From NCBI GenBank assembly GCA_029212365.1, contig JARGOC010000017.1, forward strand, positions 24,327 to 88,326: a stretch of 64,000 nucleotides of DNA. Direction: 5' to 3'. The position numbers and the translations under genes are program-made. This document shows, one piece after another, positions 55,890 to 63,933 of the stretch. The notes under the pieces are model-generated. The model was not told where the DNA came from. It saw nothing but the letters and a program-made list of their open reading frames with translations, and did not search any database. The stretch comes from Roseovarius sp. Its GTDB lineage: Bacteria; Pseudomonadota; Alphaproteobacteria; Rhodobacterales; Rhodobacteraceae. Numbering within the stretch: position 1 is the stretch's first letter; the number at the start of each line of letters is the position of its first letter.

Positions 55890-56573
55890 ATGCAGACATT
55901 TGATTTGGGAGAAAAGGGCCTGCGCGCCATGCACGAGGAATTGCATGCGCAAACCCAGAGCACCAACGAGACCGCATGGGAAATCGTGAACCCCAAAGGC
56001 AGCCACGCCATTGCCGTGGGCCTGGATGCCCCGATCGAAGTGACTGTGCGTGGGTCAACCGGCTATTATTGTGGCGGCATGAACAAACAGGCGACAATCA
56101 ATATTGATGGCTCGGCCGGTCCCGGCACGGGTGAAAACATGATGTCGGGCAAGATCATCATTGAAGGCGACGCCAGCCAGTATCTGGGCGCCACGGCGCA
56201 TGGCGGGCTGATTGTGGTCAAGGGCAATGCCGCCTCGCGTTGCGGGATTTCAATGAAGGGCGTTGATATCGTCGTGCATGGCAATGTCGGCCATATGTCG
56301 GCCTTTATGGGCCAGTCCGGTAATCTGGTTGTCTGTGGTGACGCAGGCGAGGCCCTGGGCGACAGTTGCTATGAGGCGCGGTTTTTTGTGCGCGGTGAGG
56401 TAAAAAGCCTCGGTGCTGATTGTGAAAAGAAAGAGATGCGCGCAGAGCATATCGCGTTGCTCAAAGGGTTGCTTGAAGAGGCCGGTTGCGATGCCAAGCC
56501 CGAGGAGTTCACGCGCTATGGCTCGGCCCGGCAGCTCTATAATTTTGATATTGATAACGCTGGCGCGTATTGA
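55890..56573 (+). CDS. mgsB: GltB C-terminal-like GXGXG-domain protein, MgsB/GlxC-like
   Basis: A 227-residue right-handed beta-helix domain corresponding to the C-terminal region of glutamate synthase. The GxxG-rich repeats are clear: GSTGYYCGGMNKQATINIDGSAG broken across turns, DASQYLGATAHGGLIVVKGNAASRCG, and GNLVVCGDAGEALGDSCYEA. It probably bridges the amidotransferase and FMN subunits. Starts one base after the mgsA stop. Confidence 0.9.
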   Translation: MQTFDLGEKGLRAMHEELHAQTQSTNETAWEIVNPKGSHAIAVGLDAPIEVTVRGSTGYYCGGMNKQATINIDGSAGPGTGENMMSGKIIIEGDASQYLGATAHGGLIVVKGNAASRCGISMKGVDIVVHGNVGHMSAFMGQSGNLVVCGDAGEALGDSCYEARFFVRGEVKSLGADCEKKEMRAEHIALLKGLLEEAGCDAKPEEFTRYGSARQLYNFDIDNAGAY

Positions 56574-56585
56574 GGGGATAAGATC

Positions 56586-57923
56586 ATGACAGACCAGAAA
56601 CCCCCACACACCACACCACGTCAGTCAGCGACGTTTTCGCCGGATGTAAACAGTGACATTCGCCGCGCGGCGGCCACGGGCATTTATGATATTCGCGGCG
56701 GCGGGGCCAAGCGCCGTGTGCCCAACTTTGATGACCTGCTGTTTATGGGGGCCTCCATTTCGCGCTATCCGCTGGAGGGGTATCGTGAGAAATGTGAGAC
56801 TTCAGTGACCATCGGCGGGCTGCATGCCTCAAACCCGATTGAGCTGGATATTCCGATTACAATTGCCGGCATGAGCTTTGGCTCACTCAGTGGTCCCGCC
56901 AAAGAAGCACTGGGGCGGGGCGCGTCCATGGCAGGCACCTCGACCACGACCGGTGACGGCGGCATGACCCAAGAAGAGCGCGGCCATTCCACCAAGCTGG
57001 TCTATCAATATCTGCCATCACGCTATGGGATGAACCCCGATGACCTGCGCCGCGCCGATGCGATTGAGGTCGTCGTGGGGCAGGGGGCCAAGCCGGGTGG
57101 TGGCGGTATGTTGCTGGGGCAGAAAATCTCGGATCGCGTGGCAGAGATGCGCAATCTGCCCAAAGGTATTGATCAGCGCTCGGCCTGTCGCCACCCCGAT
57201 TGGACCGGCCCCGATGACCTTGAGATCAAGATACTTGAACTGCGCGAGATCACCGGCTGGAAAGTCCCGATTTATGTGAAAGTAGCCGGTGCGCGGCCCT
57301 ATTATGACGTCACACTGGCGATCAAAGCAGGGGCTGATGCCATCGTATTGGATGGGATGCAGGGCGGTACCGCCGCGACGCAGGATGTGTTCATTGAACA
57401 TGTGGGCCAGCCAACTTTGGCCATCATTCGCCCTGCGGTTCAGGCACTGCAGGATCTGGGAATGCACCGCAAGGTTCAGCTGATCCTGTCGGGTGGCATC
57501 CGCTCGGGTGCAGATGTGGCCAAAGCGATGGCCTTGGGGGCAGATGCGGTCTCAATTGGGACGGCCGCGTTGATAGCCATCGGCGACAATGACCCCAAAT
57601 GGGAGGCCGAGTACAACAAGCTGGGCACCACGGCGGGCGCCTATGACGACTGGCACGAAGGCCAGGACCCCGCTGGTATCACCACCCAAGACCCCGAGTT
57701 GATGGCCCGCTTTGACCCGATTGAGGGAGGGCGGCGTCTGCGCAATTATCTGAAGGTGATGACGCTGGAGGCGCAGACCATCGCCCGCGCCTGTGGCAAG
57801 AACCATCTGCACAATCTGGAGCCAGAAGACCTTGTTGCCCTCACGATGGAGGCCGCTGCGATGGCGCAGGTGCCCCTGTCGGGCACAGATTGGTATCCGG
57901 GCAAGCCGGGCACTGGTTTCTAA
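56586..57923 (+). CDS. mgsC: FMN-binding glutamate synthase-family protein, MgsC/GlxD-like
   Basis: A 445-residue TIM-barrel protein equivalent to the synthase domain of GltB. FMN/substrate segments include IAGMSFGSLSGPAKEALGRGA, GDGGMTQEERGHS, QGAKPGGGGMLLGQKI, VLDGMQGGTAATQDVF and LSGGIRSGADVAKAMALGADAVSIG. With MgsA and MgsB it would form N-methylglutamate synthase (glutamate plus methylamine) or a related glutamate synthase variant. A terminator-like hairpin separates it from the next gene. Confidence 0.9.
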   Translation: MTDQKPPHTTPRQSATFSPDVNSDIRRAAATGIYDIRGGGAKRRVPNFDDLLFMGASISRYPLEGYREKCETSVTIGGLHASNPIELDIPITIAGMSFGSLSGPAKEALGRGASMAGTSTTTGDGGMTQEERGHSTKLVYQYLPSRYGMNPDDLRRADAIEVVVGQGAKPGGGGMLLGQKISDRVAEMRNLPKGIDQRSACRHPDWTGPDDLEIKILELREITGWKVPIYVKVAGARPYYDVTLAIKAGADAIVLDGMQGGTAATQDVFIEHVGQPTLAIIRPAVQALQDLGMHRKVQLILSGGIRSGADVAKAMALGADAVSIGTAALIAIGDNDPKWEAEYNKLGTTAGAYDDWHEGQDPAGITTQDPELMARFDPIEGGRRLRNYLKVMTLEAQTIARACGKNHLHNLEPEDLVALTMEAAAMAQVPLSGTDWYPGKPGTGF

Positions 57924-57932
57924 GATATTGAC

Positions 57933-57962
57933 AAAAGGGGGGTGGCAAGGCTGCCCCTTTTT
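57933..57962 (+). terminator. Terminator-like hairpin inside the mgs-gmaS operon
   Basis: AAAAGGGG (57933-57940) pairs with CCCCTTTT (57954-57961) and a T-run follows, in the 65-bp gap between mgsC and the glutamine-synthetase-like gene. It would attenuate readthrough and set the ratio of the synthetase to the upstream subunits, unless gmaS has its own promoter. Confidence 0.6.
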
Positions 57963-57988
57963 CCATTGACGACAGGGAGACAAAAACG

Positions 57989-59323
57989 ATGACAACAGAC
58001 CTCGCCGCATTTGCCGCCGAGAACGGCGTAAAATATTTCATGATTTCCTTCACGGATCTGTTTGGTGGGCAGCGGGCCAAACTGGTGCCCGCCCAGGCCA
58101 TTGCCGATATGCAGGAAGAAGGTGCAGGCTTTGCCGGCTTTGCCACCTATCTGGACCTGACCCCGGCACACCCTGATATGCTGGCGGTGCCTGACCCCGC
58201 CTCAGTGATCCAACTGCCATGGCAGCCTGATGTGGCCTGGGTGGCCGCCGATCCGGTGATGGAAGGGGTGCCCGTCGATCAGGCCCCACGCAATGTGCTC
58301 AAACGCCTGATTGCCCAAGCCGCCGACGAGGGCATGCATGTCAAAACCGGGATTGAGGCCGAGTATTTCCTGCTGACACGCGATGGCTCGGCCCTGTCGG
58401 ATGAATATGATACCGCCGCCAAGCCCTGCTATGATCAGCAGGCGGTGATGCGCCGCTATGACGTGGTGCGTGAGATTTGCGACTATATGCTGGAGCTTGG
58501 CTGGGGCCCCTACCAGAACGACCACGAGGACGCGAATGGCCAGTTCGAGATGAACTGGGAATTTGACGATGCTCTGCGCACGGCAGACAAACACAGCTTC
58601 TTTAAGTTCATGACCAAATCCGTGGCCGAAAAACATGGGTACAGGGCGACATTCATGCCCAAACCTGTTGAGGGTCTGACGGGCAATGGCTGTCATGCGC
58701 ATATTTCTGTGTGGGATGCGCCCGGCGACAAGGCCAGGACCAACGTCTTTGCCACGGACACCACCACGGGCAGTCAGACGGCTGAACTGGGCCTGTCCGT
58801 GCAGGGATCGTATTTCCTGGGTGGGATCATGAAACACGCCAGCGCCCTGGCCGCGATCACCAATCCGACGGTCAACAGCTATAAGCGTATCAACGCGCCG
58901 CGTACCATGTCAGGGGCCACCTGGGCACCCAACACCGTGACGTGGACCGGTAACAATCGCACACATATGGTGCGGGTGCCGGGACCGGGCCGCTTTGAAT
59001 TGCGCCTGCCGGACGGCGCGGTGAACCCCTATTTGCTGCAAGCGGTGATCATCGCCGCAGGCCTGTCTGGCGTGCGCTCCAAAGCTGACCCCGGCAAGCG
59101 CTATGACATTGATATGTATGCCGAAGGGCACAAAGTGCGCGGCGCACCCAAGCTGCCTCTGAACATGCTGGATGCGCTTCGTCTTTATGACAAGGACAAA
59201 GAGCTGAAGACGATGATGGGCGATGAATTTTCTGCCGCCTACCTGAAGATGCGGCATCAGGAGTGGACCTCATTCGTGACCCATTTCACCCAATGGGAAA
59301 AAGACAATACGCTGGATGTGTGA
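57989..59323 (+). CDS. gmaS: Glutamine synthetase-family ligase: gamma-glutamylmethylamide synthetase / GlnT
   Basis: A 444-residue GS-fold ligase starting MTTDLAAFAAENGVKYFMISFTDLFG. Catalytic features are IEAEYFLL near 121-128, NDHEDANGQFEMNW near 174-187, GNGCHAHISVW and RVPGPGRFELRLPDGAVNPY. In the methylamine pathway GmaS joins glutamate and methylamine using ATP; position behind mgsABC supports that. The rhizobial name for near-identical genes is glnT (type III glutamate-ammonia ligase), and sequence alone cannot choose the amine substrate. The usual downstream mgdABCD genes are missing. Confidence 0.88.
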   Translation: MTTDLAAFAAENGVKYFMISFTDLFGGQRAKLVPAQAIADMQEEGAGFAGFATYLDLTPAHPDMLAVPDPASVIQLPWQPDVAWVAADPVMEGVPVDQAPRNVLKRLIAQAADEGMHVKTGIEAEYFLLTRDGSALSDEYDTAAKPCYDQQAVMRRYDVVREICDYMLELGWGPYQNDHEDANGQFEMNWEFDDALRTADKHSFFKFMTKSVAEKHGYRATFMPKPVEGLTGNGCHAHISVWDAPGDKARTNVFATDTTTGSQTAELGLSVQGSYFLGGIMKHASALAAITNPTVNSYKRINAPRTMSGATWAPNTVTWTGNNRTHMVRVPGPGRFELRLPDGAVNPYLLQAVIIAAGLSGVRSKADPGKRYDIDMYAEGHKVRGAPKLPLNMLDALRLYDKDKELKTMMGDEFSAAYLKMRHQEWTSFVTHFTQWEKDNTLDV

Positions 59324-59615
59324 CCGGTTGCAGCCCCAATGTGCTTGTGATTGAAAGCCTGCAATCCGCCCAACGCAAAGCAGGGCGGCATTGGCACGAA
59401 TTGCGGTCTCTACCATCACTGGCTCGTCGCTTTCTCTGTACTGTCAAGATCATGGATCGGGTCCAAGGCCAGACGGTTGGTTCGCAAACCGGGCGTCCGA
59501 GCTGAGACATCAACGGTGGTCAGGTCAATGTCGCCTATCTGGGGAACAGGCCGGGCGCTTTGCCATTGGGGGCGTCGCGGCTTCATGCTCAATTATAATG
59601 AGTTCAGGTTGGCCT

Positions 59616-59772
59616 GTTCGGACGTGGCGCGCTCTGCGTAAGGGCGACCGCCGGGGTGGGTGCAGCCTCTGCCAGAACCATGCGATCCTTGATGAGCACG
59701 CATGCCACCGCTGGATTGGGCCAAACATTGCCGCGCGCACCCTTGGCCAACGCAAGGGCGAGCTGCATTCAA
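59616..59772 (-). pseudogene. Decayed ribD (riboflavin deaminase/reductase) fragment
   Basis: From ATG 59768 the frame reads MQLALALAKGARGN then VWPNPAVACVLIKD, matching the RibD deaminase N-terminus. A one-base shift then moves the match to another frame: GRGCTHPGGRPYAE, where intact RibD has GRGWTQPGGRPHAE and the His is a zinc ligand. About 59430-59540 on the same strand (DLTTVDVSARTPGLRTNRLALDP) may be reductase-domain debris, less surely. It lies 10 bp after the hisI stop. The remainder of 59324-59615 has no other recognisable content. Confidence 0.72.
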
Positions 59773-59778
59773 ACCAAT

Positions 59779-60252
59779 TCAGAGTTGGGTTGGGTTCGGC
59801 GCATCGCCATACACATCCACCGGATCGAACGTCTTGTTCTCTTCGAGAAAGGTCAGCGGGGCACCGGCCTGTGCGCCATGCGGCACCGCCCGGTAGAAGC
59901 AAGAGCGATAGCCAACATGGCAGGACGCGCCGGACCCGGTGACATCGACGCGCAGCCAAAGCGCATCCTGATCATCGTCGATGCGTGCTTCGATCACCTT
60001 TTGAACCAGACCAGAGGTCGCACCTTTGTGCCACAACACCTGTCGTGCGCGGCTGAAATAATGTGCTTCACCGGTTTGGATGGTCAGCCTAAGGGACTGC
60101 GCGTTCATCCAGCCAAGCATCAGCACCTCACCCGTGGCGGCATTAGTTGTGATGCAGGGCAACAGGCCATCTTTGCCAAATCTTGGCGCGAGGTCTGTAC
60201 CTTCTTCGATCTGGGGCACGGAGTGGCGGGATTGAAATTCCAAATCTGTCAT
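59779..60252 (-). CDS. hisI: Phosphoribosyl-AMP cyclohydrolase paralogue (HisI, probable zinc-starvation form)
   Basis: Opens the purine ring of phosphoribosyl-AMP in histidine synthesis. The 157-residue product shows ATGEVLMLGWMNAQSL near 39-54, HKGATSG near 79-85, the acidic site DDDQDALWL near 95-103, and the metal-binding GASCHVGYRSCFYRAV. It has an N-terminal extension and a tail (LTFLEENKTFDPVDVYGDA) longer than plain HisI. A Zur-type operator lies 33 bp upstream and a COG0523 GTPase start is on the divergent side, the known arrangement of zinc-responsive HisI paralogues. ATG 60252 is chosen as the only start downstream of the operator. Confidence 0.88.
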   Translation of the reverse strand: MTDLEFQSRHSVPQIEEGTDLAPRFGKDGLLPCITTNAATGEVLMLGWMNAQSLRLTIQTGEAHYFSRARQVLWHKGATSGLVQKVIEARIDDDQDALWLRVDVTGSGASCHVGYRSCFYRAVPHGAQAGAPLTFLEENKTFDPVDVYGDAPNPTQL

Positions 60253-60284
60253 CTGGGTCTTTCTGAAGCTCTTGTAGAAAGAAG

Positions 60285-60299
60285 TGTTATAACATAACA
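60285..60299. promoter_or_regulatory. Zur-type operator
   Basis: TGTTATAACATAACA, containing the near-palindrome GTTATAACATAAC, matches the alphaproteobacterial Zur consensus (GTTATGTTATAAC-like, from memory). It sits between hisI and the divergent COG0523 remnant, close enough to control both under zinc limitation. Confidence 0.72.
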
Positions 60300-60344
60300 A
60301 GAGGCAATTGAAAGCAGATACATGGCTAAAAGGCGAGCCCAAAA

Positions 60345-60473
60345 ATGGCATCGGAGGACAAACGCGTTCCTGTCACCTTGTTGACTGGATTTCTGGGCGC
60401 AGGAAAGAGCAATGCTGCTAGACCGCCGAAGTGCCCAGAAGAGCGCCGCCATCACTCAAAAAGTAGATTATAA
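60345..60473 (+). pseudogene. COG0523 (CobW/ZigA-like) GTPase, N-terminal remnant
   Basis: The frame from ATG 60345 reads MASEDKRVPVTLLTGFLGAGKS, an excellent match to the P-loop start of COG0523 metallochaperones, whose next residues should be TTLLN. Instead it continues NAARPPKCPEE and stops at 60473. One base shift would give MLLDR, so a small frameshift precedes total loss of homology near 60425. The remaining ~300 residues are gone, replaced by phage-like AT-rich sequence. Its intact form would be a Zur-regulated zinc-delivery GTPase. Confidence 0.75.
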
Positions 60474-60638
60474 GTATTTGAACTAAATAAGAAATTTGCT
60501 TGGCGTGGGGCAAATGAGCTGCTATTATAGCAGGGAAGCCCCGGGCTCCTTCTAGCTGGTAAGACTGACCAGTATGATAGATTCGACAATTGAAAGACGT
60601 AGGGCCGGGAGTAGTCGCAATAAGTAGAGGAACGTAGT

Positions 60639-61301
60639 ATGCCACTCCCACCGCCCCCACCACCTCCCGGTGCCAAGCCCGCCCCCGCGGTGGCCAAGAA
60701 GAAGCGCAACGCATGGTCACCGAACCCCGGCCTCTACGCCATAACTGGTACGAAGCGTGGTTTTTGTGGTGGTGAAGGACGTCCCCGCATGTTCAAGAAT
60801 GGCGAGGAGCTTATGGATCGCTACCTTGAATATTGCGAGTGGGCTGCTGAGCAAGCCTTTCCGGTCGATAAAGCATTCAGCACTAAGAGAGGCATCCAGC
60901 ATACGAGTGAGCGCAGGACTGGCCCCAAGACGCTTGAAGGCTTTCAACTTTTCATCCCCGTCGTACACAAGACCTTTCAGCAATGGGAACGAGACCGCCC
61001 AGACTTGACCGAGGCCATCAGCCTGATTCGCGCCGACATCAAAGACCATAAGATGCGCGGAGCCGCTGCTGGGGTTTATAGCGCCTCAATTGTGGGCCGG
61101 GAGCTTGGCCTGATTGACCGCGCGTCTGTTGAGGCGTCTTTTGAACCGCCTGTGAAGCGGGATAAAGTTAATGCAGAACACCACGCCATCCACGTGCACC
61201 CCAATGATCCCGACCCCCTTGACCTGCCACGCCCACTCTATAGCAGGGCGCAGCTCGAAGCTGGCATTCCCTTTATTCCACCGGACCCCAAGGGGGGTTA
61301 A
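60639..61301 (+). CDS. Phage DNA-packaging protein (small terminase subunit-like)
   Basis: A 220-residue product with a proline-rich basic leader, then GEGRPRMFKNGEELMDRYLEYCEW near residues 45-68, the hallmark of small terminase/DNA-packaging proteins. GFQLFIPVVHKTFQQWERDRPDLTEAISLIRADIKDHKMRGAAAG follows as broken helices, a helix-turn-helix-like recognition region. A good AGAGGA site precedes the ATG. No large terminase, capsid or integrase is near. The 50 bp to tRNA-Asn suggest it is the edge of a prophage remnant inserted at that tRNA. Confidence 0.8.
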   Translation: MPLPPPPPPPGAKPAPAVAKKKRNAWSPNPGLYAITGTKRGFCGGEGRPRMFKNGEELMDRYLEYCEWAAEQAFPVDKAFSTKRGIQHTSERRTGPKTLEGFQLFIPVVHKTFQQWERDRPDLTEAISLIRADIKDHKMRGAAAGVYSASIVGRELGLIDRASVEASFEPPVKRDKVNAEHHAIHVHPNDPDPLDLPRPLYSRAQLEAGIPFIPPDPKGG

Positions 61302-61353
61302 TGCGGGGGTAGGATTCTCAAATCTGCCAAAATAGGCTATAATTGAGGATAAT

Positions 61354-61428
61354 TGGCTCCGGCGGTAGGGATCGAACCTACGACCAATTGATTAACAGTC
61401 AACTGCTCTACCGCTGAGCTACGCCGGA
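61354..61428 (-). tRNA. tRNA-Asn (anticodon GUU)
   Basis: On the minus strand the gene starts TCCGGCG and ends CGCCGGA-G-CCA, with an intact D arm (AGCTCAGCGGTAGAGC), anticodon loop CTGTTAA giving GTT, and T-loop GGTTCGATCCC. CCA is encoded. The phage-like gene lies directly beyond its 3' end. Confidence 0.97.
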
Positions 61429-61494
61429 CCATGGGCGCGGATATAGCAACAGGATTATGGCGCGTCCAGAGGAATAATACAAAAATATTGGGGG

Positions 61495-62418
61495 CTAAAC
61501 TTGGGGCTGGCTGAGGGTGAACGATGCCCCTTCTGACAGAGGCTGCGTTGATTGGGCCAGGCCGCGAACATGCAGATCAACCAGATGGGCCAGAACATTG
61601 CGCACCGCAGCACGCATCAGTGTGGCGGGGGTGTCAGTATAGATCAATGCTGTAAGGGATTCCGCCGTCGCGGGGCCTTGGGCCAGATGCTCCAGGATCG
61701 AGGTTTCACGCGCGCGACGATGGGCAATCAGCCAATCCATCCGAGCGGCCGGATCTGCAATCGGCGCACCGTGTCCTGCGTGATAAACCTTGGCATCCAA
61801 GGTGCGGATCTTGTGGCATGACGCCATGAAATCCGTCAAATCCCCATCCGGAGGAGACACCAAAGAGCTGGCCCAGCCCATCACCAGATCTCCGACAAAC
61901 ACGGCATCACCCGATTGAAAACACAAATGATTGCCAAAGTGACCGGGGGTCCAATGTGCCGTCAAACTCCAGCCGTCGCCATGGCTTACCTCGCCATCTG
62001 CAAGGCAAATATCGGGCGCAAACCCCAGATCAACACCTTCGCCGCCGCCGACCAGACCAGAGGTGGCCAGATCTTGCATCACAGCACTGCGTCCGGCGCT
62101 ATAATCCCCGTAGGCCAGCACCGCTGCGCCCGTAGTATCGCTGAGGCGTGCGGAGAGAGGGGAGTGATCAATATGAGCATGCGTGACAAAGATGTGGCTG
62201 ATGGTCTGGCCCGGCTCCAGAGCGCCCAGAATAGCATCCAGGTGGTCGGTGTCGTCGGGGCCGGGGTCAATCACAGCCAAGGCACGCGTGCCCAAGAGAT
62301 AGGTGTTGGTGCCCCGATACGTCATCGGCGAGGGATTGGGGGCCAGGACACGGCGTATATCGCCGCCCAAATCTTCTGCCAGGCCAACAGGTGGGTTGAA
62401 ATCATCTGGTGGCGTCAT
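61495..62418 (-). CDS. MBL-fold metallohydrolase (LACTB2-like)
   Basis: A 307-residue protein with the metallo-beta-lactamase zinc motif HxHxDH in VTHAHIDHSPL near residues 78-88, a third histidine in WTPGHFGNHLC, and GDAVFVGDLVMGW supplying the bridging Asp. A C-terminal winged-helix-like segment (LIYTDTPATLMRAAVRNVLAHL) follows, as in LACTB2 and related RNases or hydrolases. The substrate is unknown. Divergent from the histidine kinase gene. Confidence 0.9.
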   Translation of the reverse strand: MTPPDDFNPPVGLAEDLGGDIRRVLAPNPSPMTYRGTNTYLLGTRALAVIDPGPDDTDHLDAILGALEPGQTISHIFVTHAHIDHSPLSARLSDTTGAAVLAYGDYSAGRSAVMQDLATSGLVGGGEGVDLGFAPDICLADGEVSHGDGWSLTAHWTPGHFGNHLCFQSGDAVFVGDLVMGWASSLVSPPDGDLTDFMASCHKIRTLDAKVYHAGHGAPIADPAARMDWLIAHRRARETSILEHLAQGPATAESLTALIYTDTPATLMRAAVRNVLAHLVDLHVRGLAQSTQPLSEGASFTLSQPQV

Positions 62419-62559
62419 TGGATGTTCCCGTCATTGATCATGGTTTTCTCGTCCAGAGATATTCTTGCAAGCGCACAGTGTGTACAACACTCTTTTTGCC
62501 CTCTGCGGTTTGATAATTTTGTGATTCATGTTCTTTGCGAAACACTTTAGGTGTGATGC

Positions 62560-63867
62560 ATGTCTTTTAGATGGCTCAAACCCTATTTACCGCGCAGCCT
62601 GTATGGCCGGACCTTGTTGATTATGTTGCTGCCGGTGATTTCACTTCTCTTGGTGGTGTCTGTCGTGTTCATTCAGCGGCATTTTGACGGGGTGTCACGG
62701 CAAATGACCTTGTCGGTCAGCCGCGAAATCCGCTTGTTGCTGCACGAAACGCCGGGAGGTGTGCAAGACATTGCCTCATCAAGAGTGGCCCGCACGCTTG
62801 GCATTGCGGTTGTGCCCATGCCACCTGAGGAAGTGCCCAAGGCGGATGACCGTCGCTGGTACGATTTGACCGGAGGTGTGGTGACACGCGAGTTGCACCG
62901 GCTGATGCCGGATCTTTTGGTGGTCGAGCTGCCCGATGACCAACTGGTACGCTTATACTTTGAGCACGACGGGCCCCCATTGGAGCTCAGCTTTGATCGA
63001 CGGCGGGTGTCCGCGGCCCAACCTCACCAACTCTTGGTGAATATGGCCGTGTTCGGGATTTTGATGACTGTGGTGTCGTTCTTGTACCTGCGCAATCAGT
63101 TGCGGCCGATCACCCGACTGGCCCGCGCCGCCGAAGCCTTTGGACGGGGGCGCCATATCAACTATCGCCCCTCAGGAGCGATCGAGGTGCGCGCTGCAGG
63201 CAATGCATTTCTTGATATGCGCAACCGGATTGAGCGCCAGATTGAGCAACGCACATTGATGTTATCAGGCGTCAGCCATGACCTGCGCACACCGCTGACC
63301 CGCCTCAAGCTGGGGCTGAGCATGCTGGAGGACGAAGAAAGCGCAGCTATGCAACACGACGTGGAGGATATGGAACGTCTGTTGAATGAATTTCTGGATT
63401 TCGCGCGTGGGGCACAGGAGGGCGAGCCAGAGAAGGTGGATCCAATCGTGTTGGTGCGCCAGATTGTTGAGGATGCGCAACGGGCAAATATCGCGGTTGA
63501 TCTGGTCCTGACCGAAGGCCAAGGCACAGTGCCGCTGCGCGCGGGCGGTATCCGGCGCGCGGTGGAAAACCTGATCAACAATGCGGTGCGCTATGGGGCA
63601 CGCGCTGAGGTGTCGGTGTTACTGTCTGAAAAATCTCTGCGCATCCGGGTAGAAGATGACGGGCCGGGCATTCCGGCGGCGCAGCGCGAAGAGGCAATCA
63701 AGCCTTTCACCCGACTGGAACCTGCCCGCAACCAGAACCGCGGCACCGGTGTGGGCCTGGGCCTGTCGATTGCCATGGACATCGCCCGCGCCCATGGCGG
63801 CACATTGCGGTTGGGCGAAAGTGCCCGCATGGGTGGTTTGCGCGCGGACATCGTGATTGGGCGATAG
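62560..63867 (+). CDS. EnvZ-like sensor histidine kinase
   Basis: A 435-residue inner-membrane kinase. Helix 1 (TLLIMLLPVISLLLVVSVVFI), a short periplasmic domain of about 130 residues, helix 2 (LLVNMAVFGILMTVVSFLYL), a HAMP linker, then HisKA with the phosphorylated His240 in GVSHDLRTPLTRLKLGL. The ATPase domain has N box NLINNAVRYG, VEDDGPGIP and GTGVGLGLSI. It resembles EnvZ or its osmotic-stress relatives. No response regulator gene is adjacent within the window. Confidence 0.93.
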   Translation: MSFRWLKPYLPRSLYGRTLLIMLLPVISLLLVVSVVFIQRHFDGVSRQMTLSVSREIRLLLHETPGGVQDIASSRVARTLGIAVVPMPPEEVPKADDRRWYDLTGGVVTRELHRLMPDLLVVELPDDQLVRLYFEHDGPPLELSFDRRRVSAAQPHQLLVNMAVFGILMTVVSFLYLRNQLRPITRLARAAEAFGRGRHINYRPSGAIEVRAAGNAFLDMRNRIERQIEQRTLMLSGVSHDLRTPLTRLKLGLSMLEDEESAAMQHDVEDMERLLNEFLDFARGAQEGEPEKVDPIVLVRQIVEDAQRANIAVDLVLTEGQGTVPLRAGGIRRAVENLINNAVRYGARAEVSVLLSEKSLRIRVEDDGPGIPAAQREEAIKPFTRLEPARNQNRGTGVGLGLSIAMDIARAHGGTLRLGESARMGGLRADIVIGR

Positions 63868-63883
63868 GGTCTGGTGGTGATGT

Positions 63884-63933
63884 ATTGGGGGCTGGCCCCC
63901 AAACTCAGGTCTGATTGGGGGCCAGCCCCCAAA
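63884..63933. repeat. Pair of GC-rich palindromes
   Basis: ATTGGGGGCTGGCCCCCAAA (63884-63903) and ATTGGGGGCCAGCCCCCAAA (63914-63933) are each hairpins with GGGGGC/GCCCCC-type stems, and are near-identical direct copies 30 bp apart. They follow the kinase stop by 16 bp and could terminate transcription. The flank CCCCCCGGATATTTTCAGCAAGAA resembles another common roseobacter intergenic module. Confidence 0.65.

Noticed and set aside
59324..59615. Possible insertion-sequence remnant between gmaS and hisI
   Set aside because: No terminal inverted repeats or transposase motifs were found; the recognisable part is a ribD fragment.
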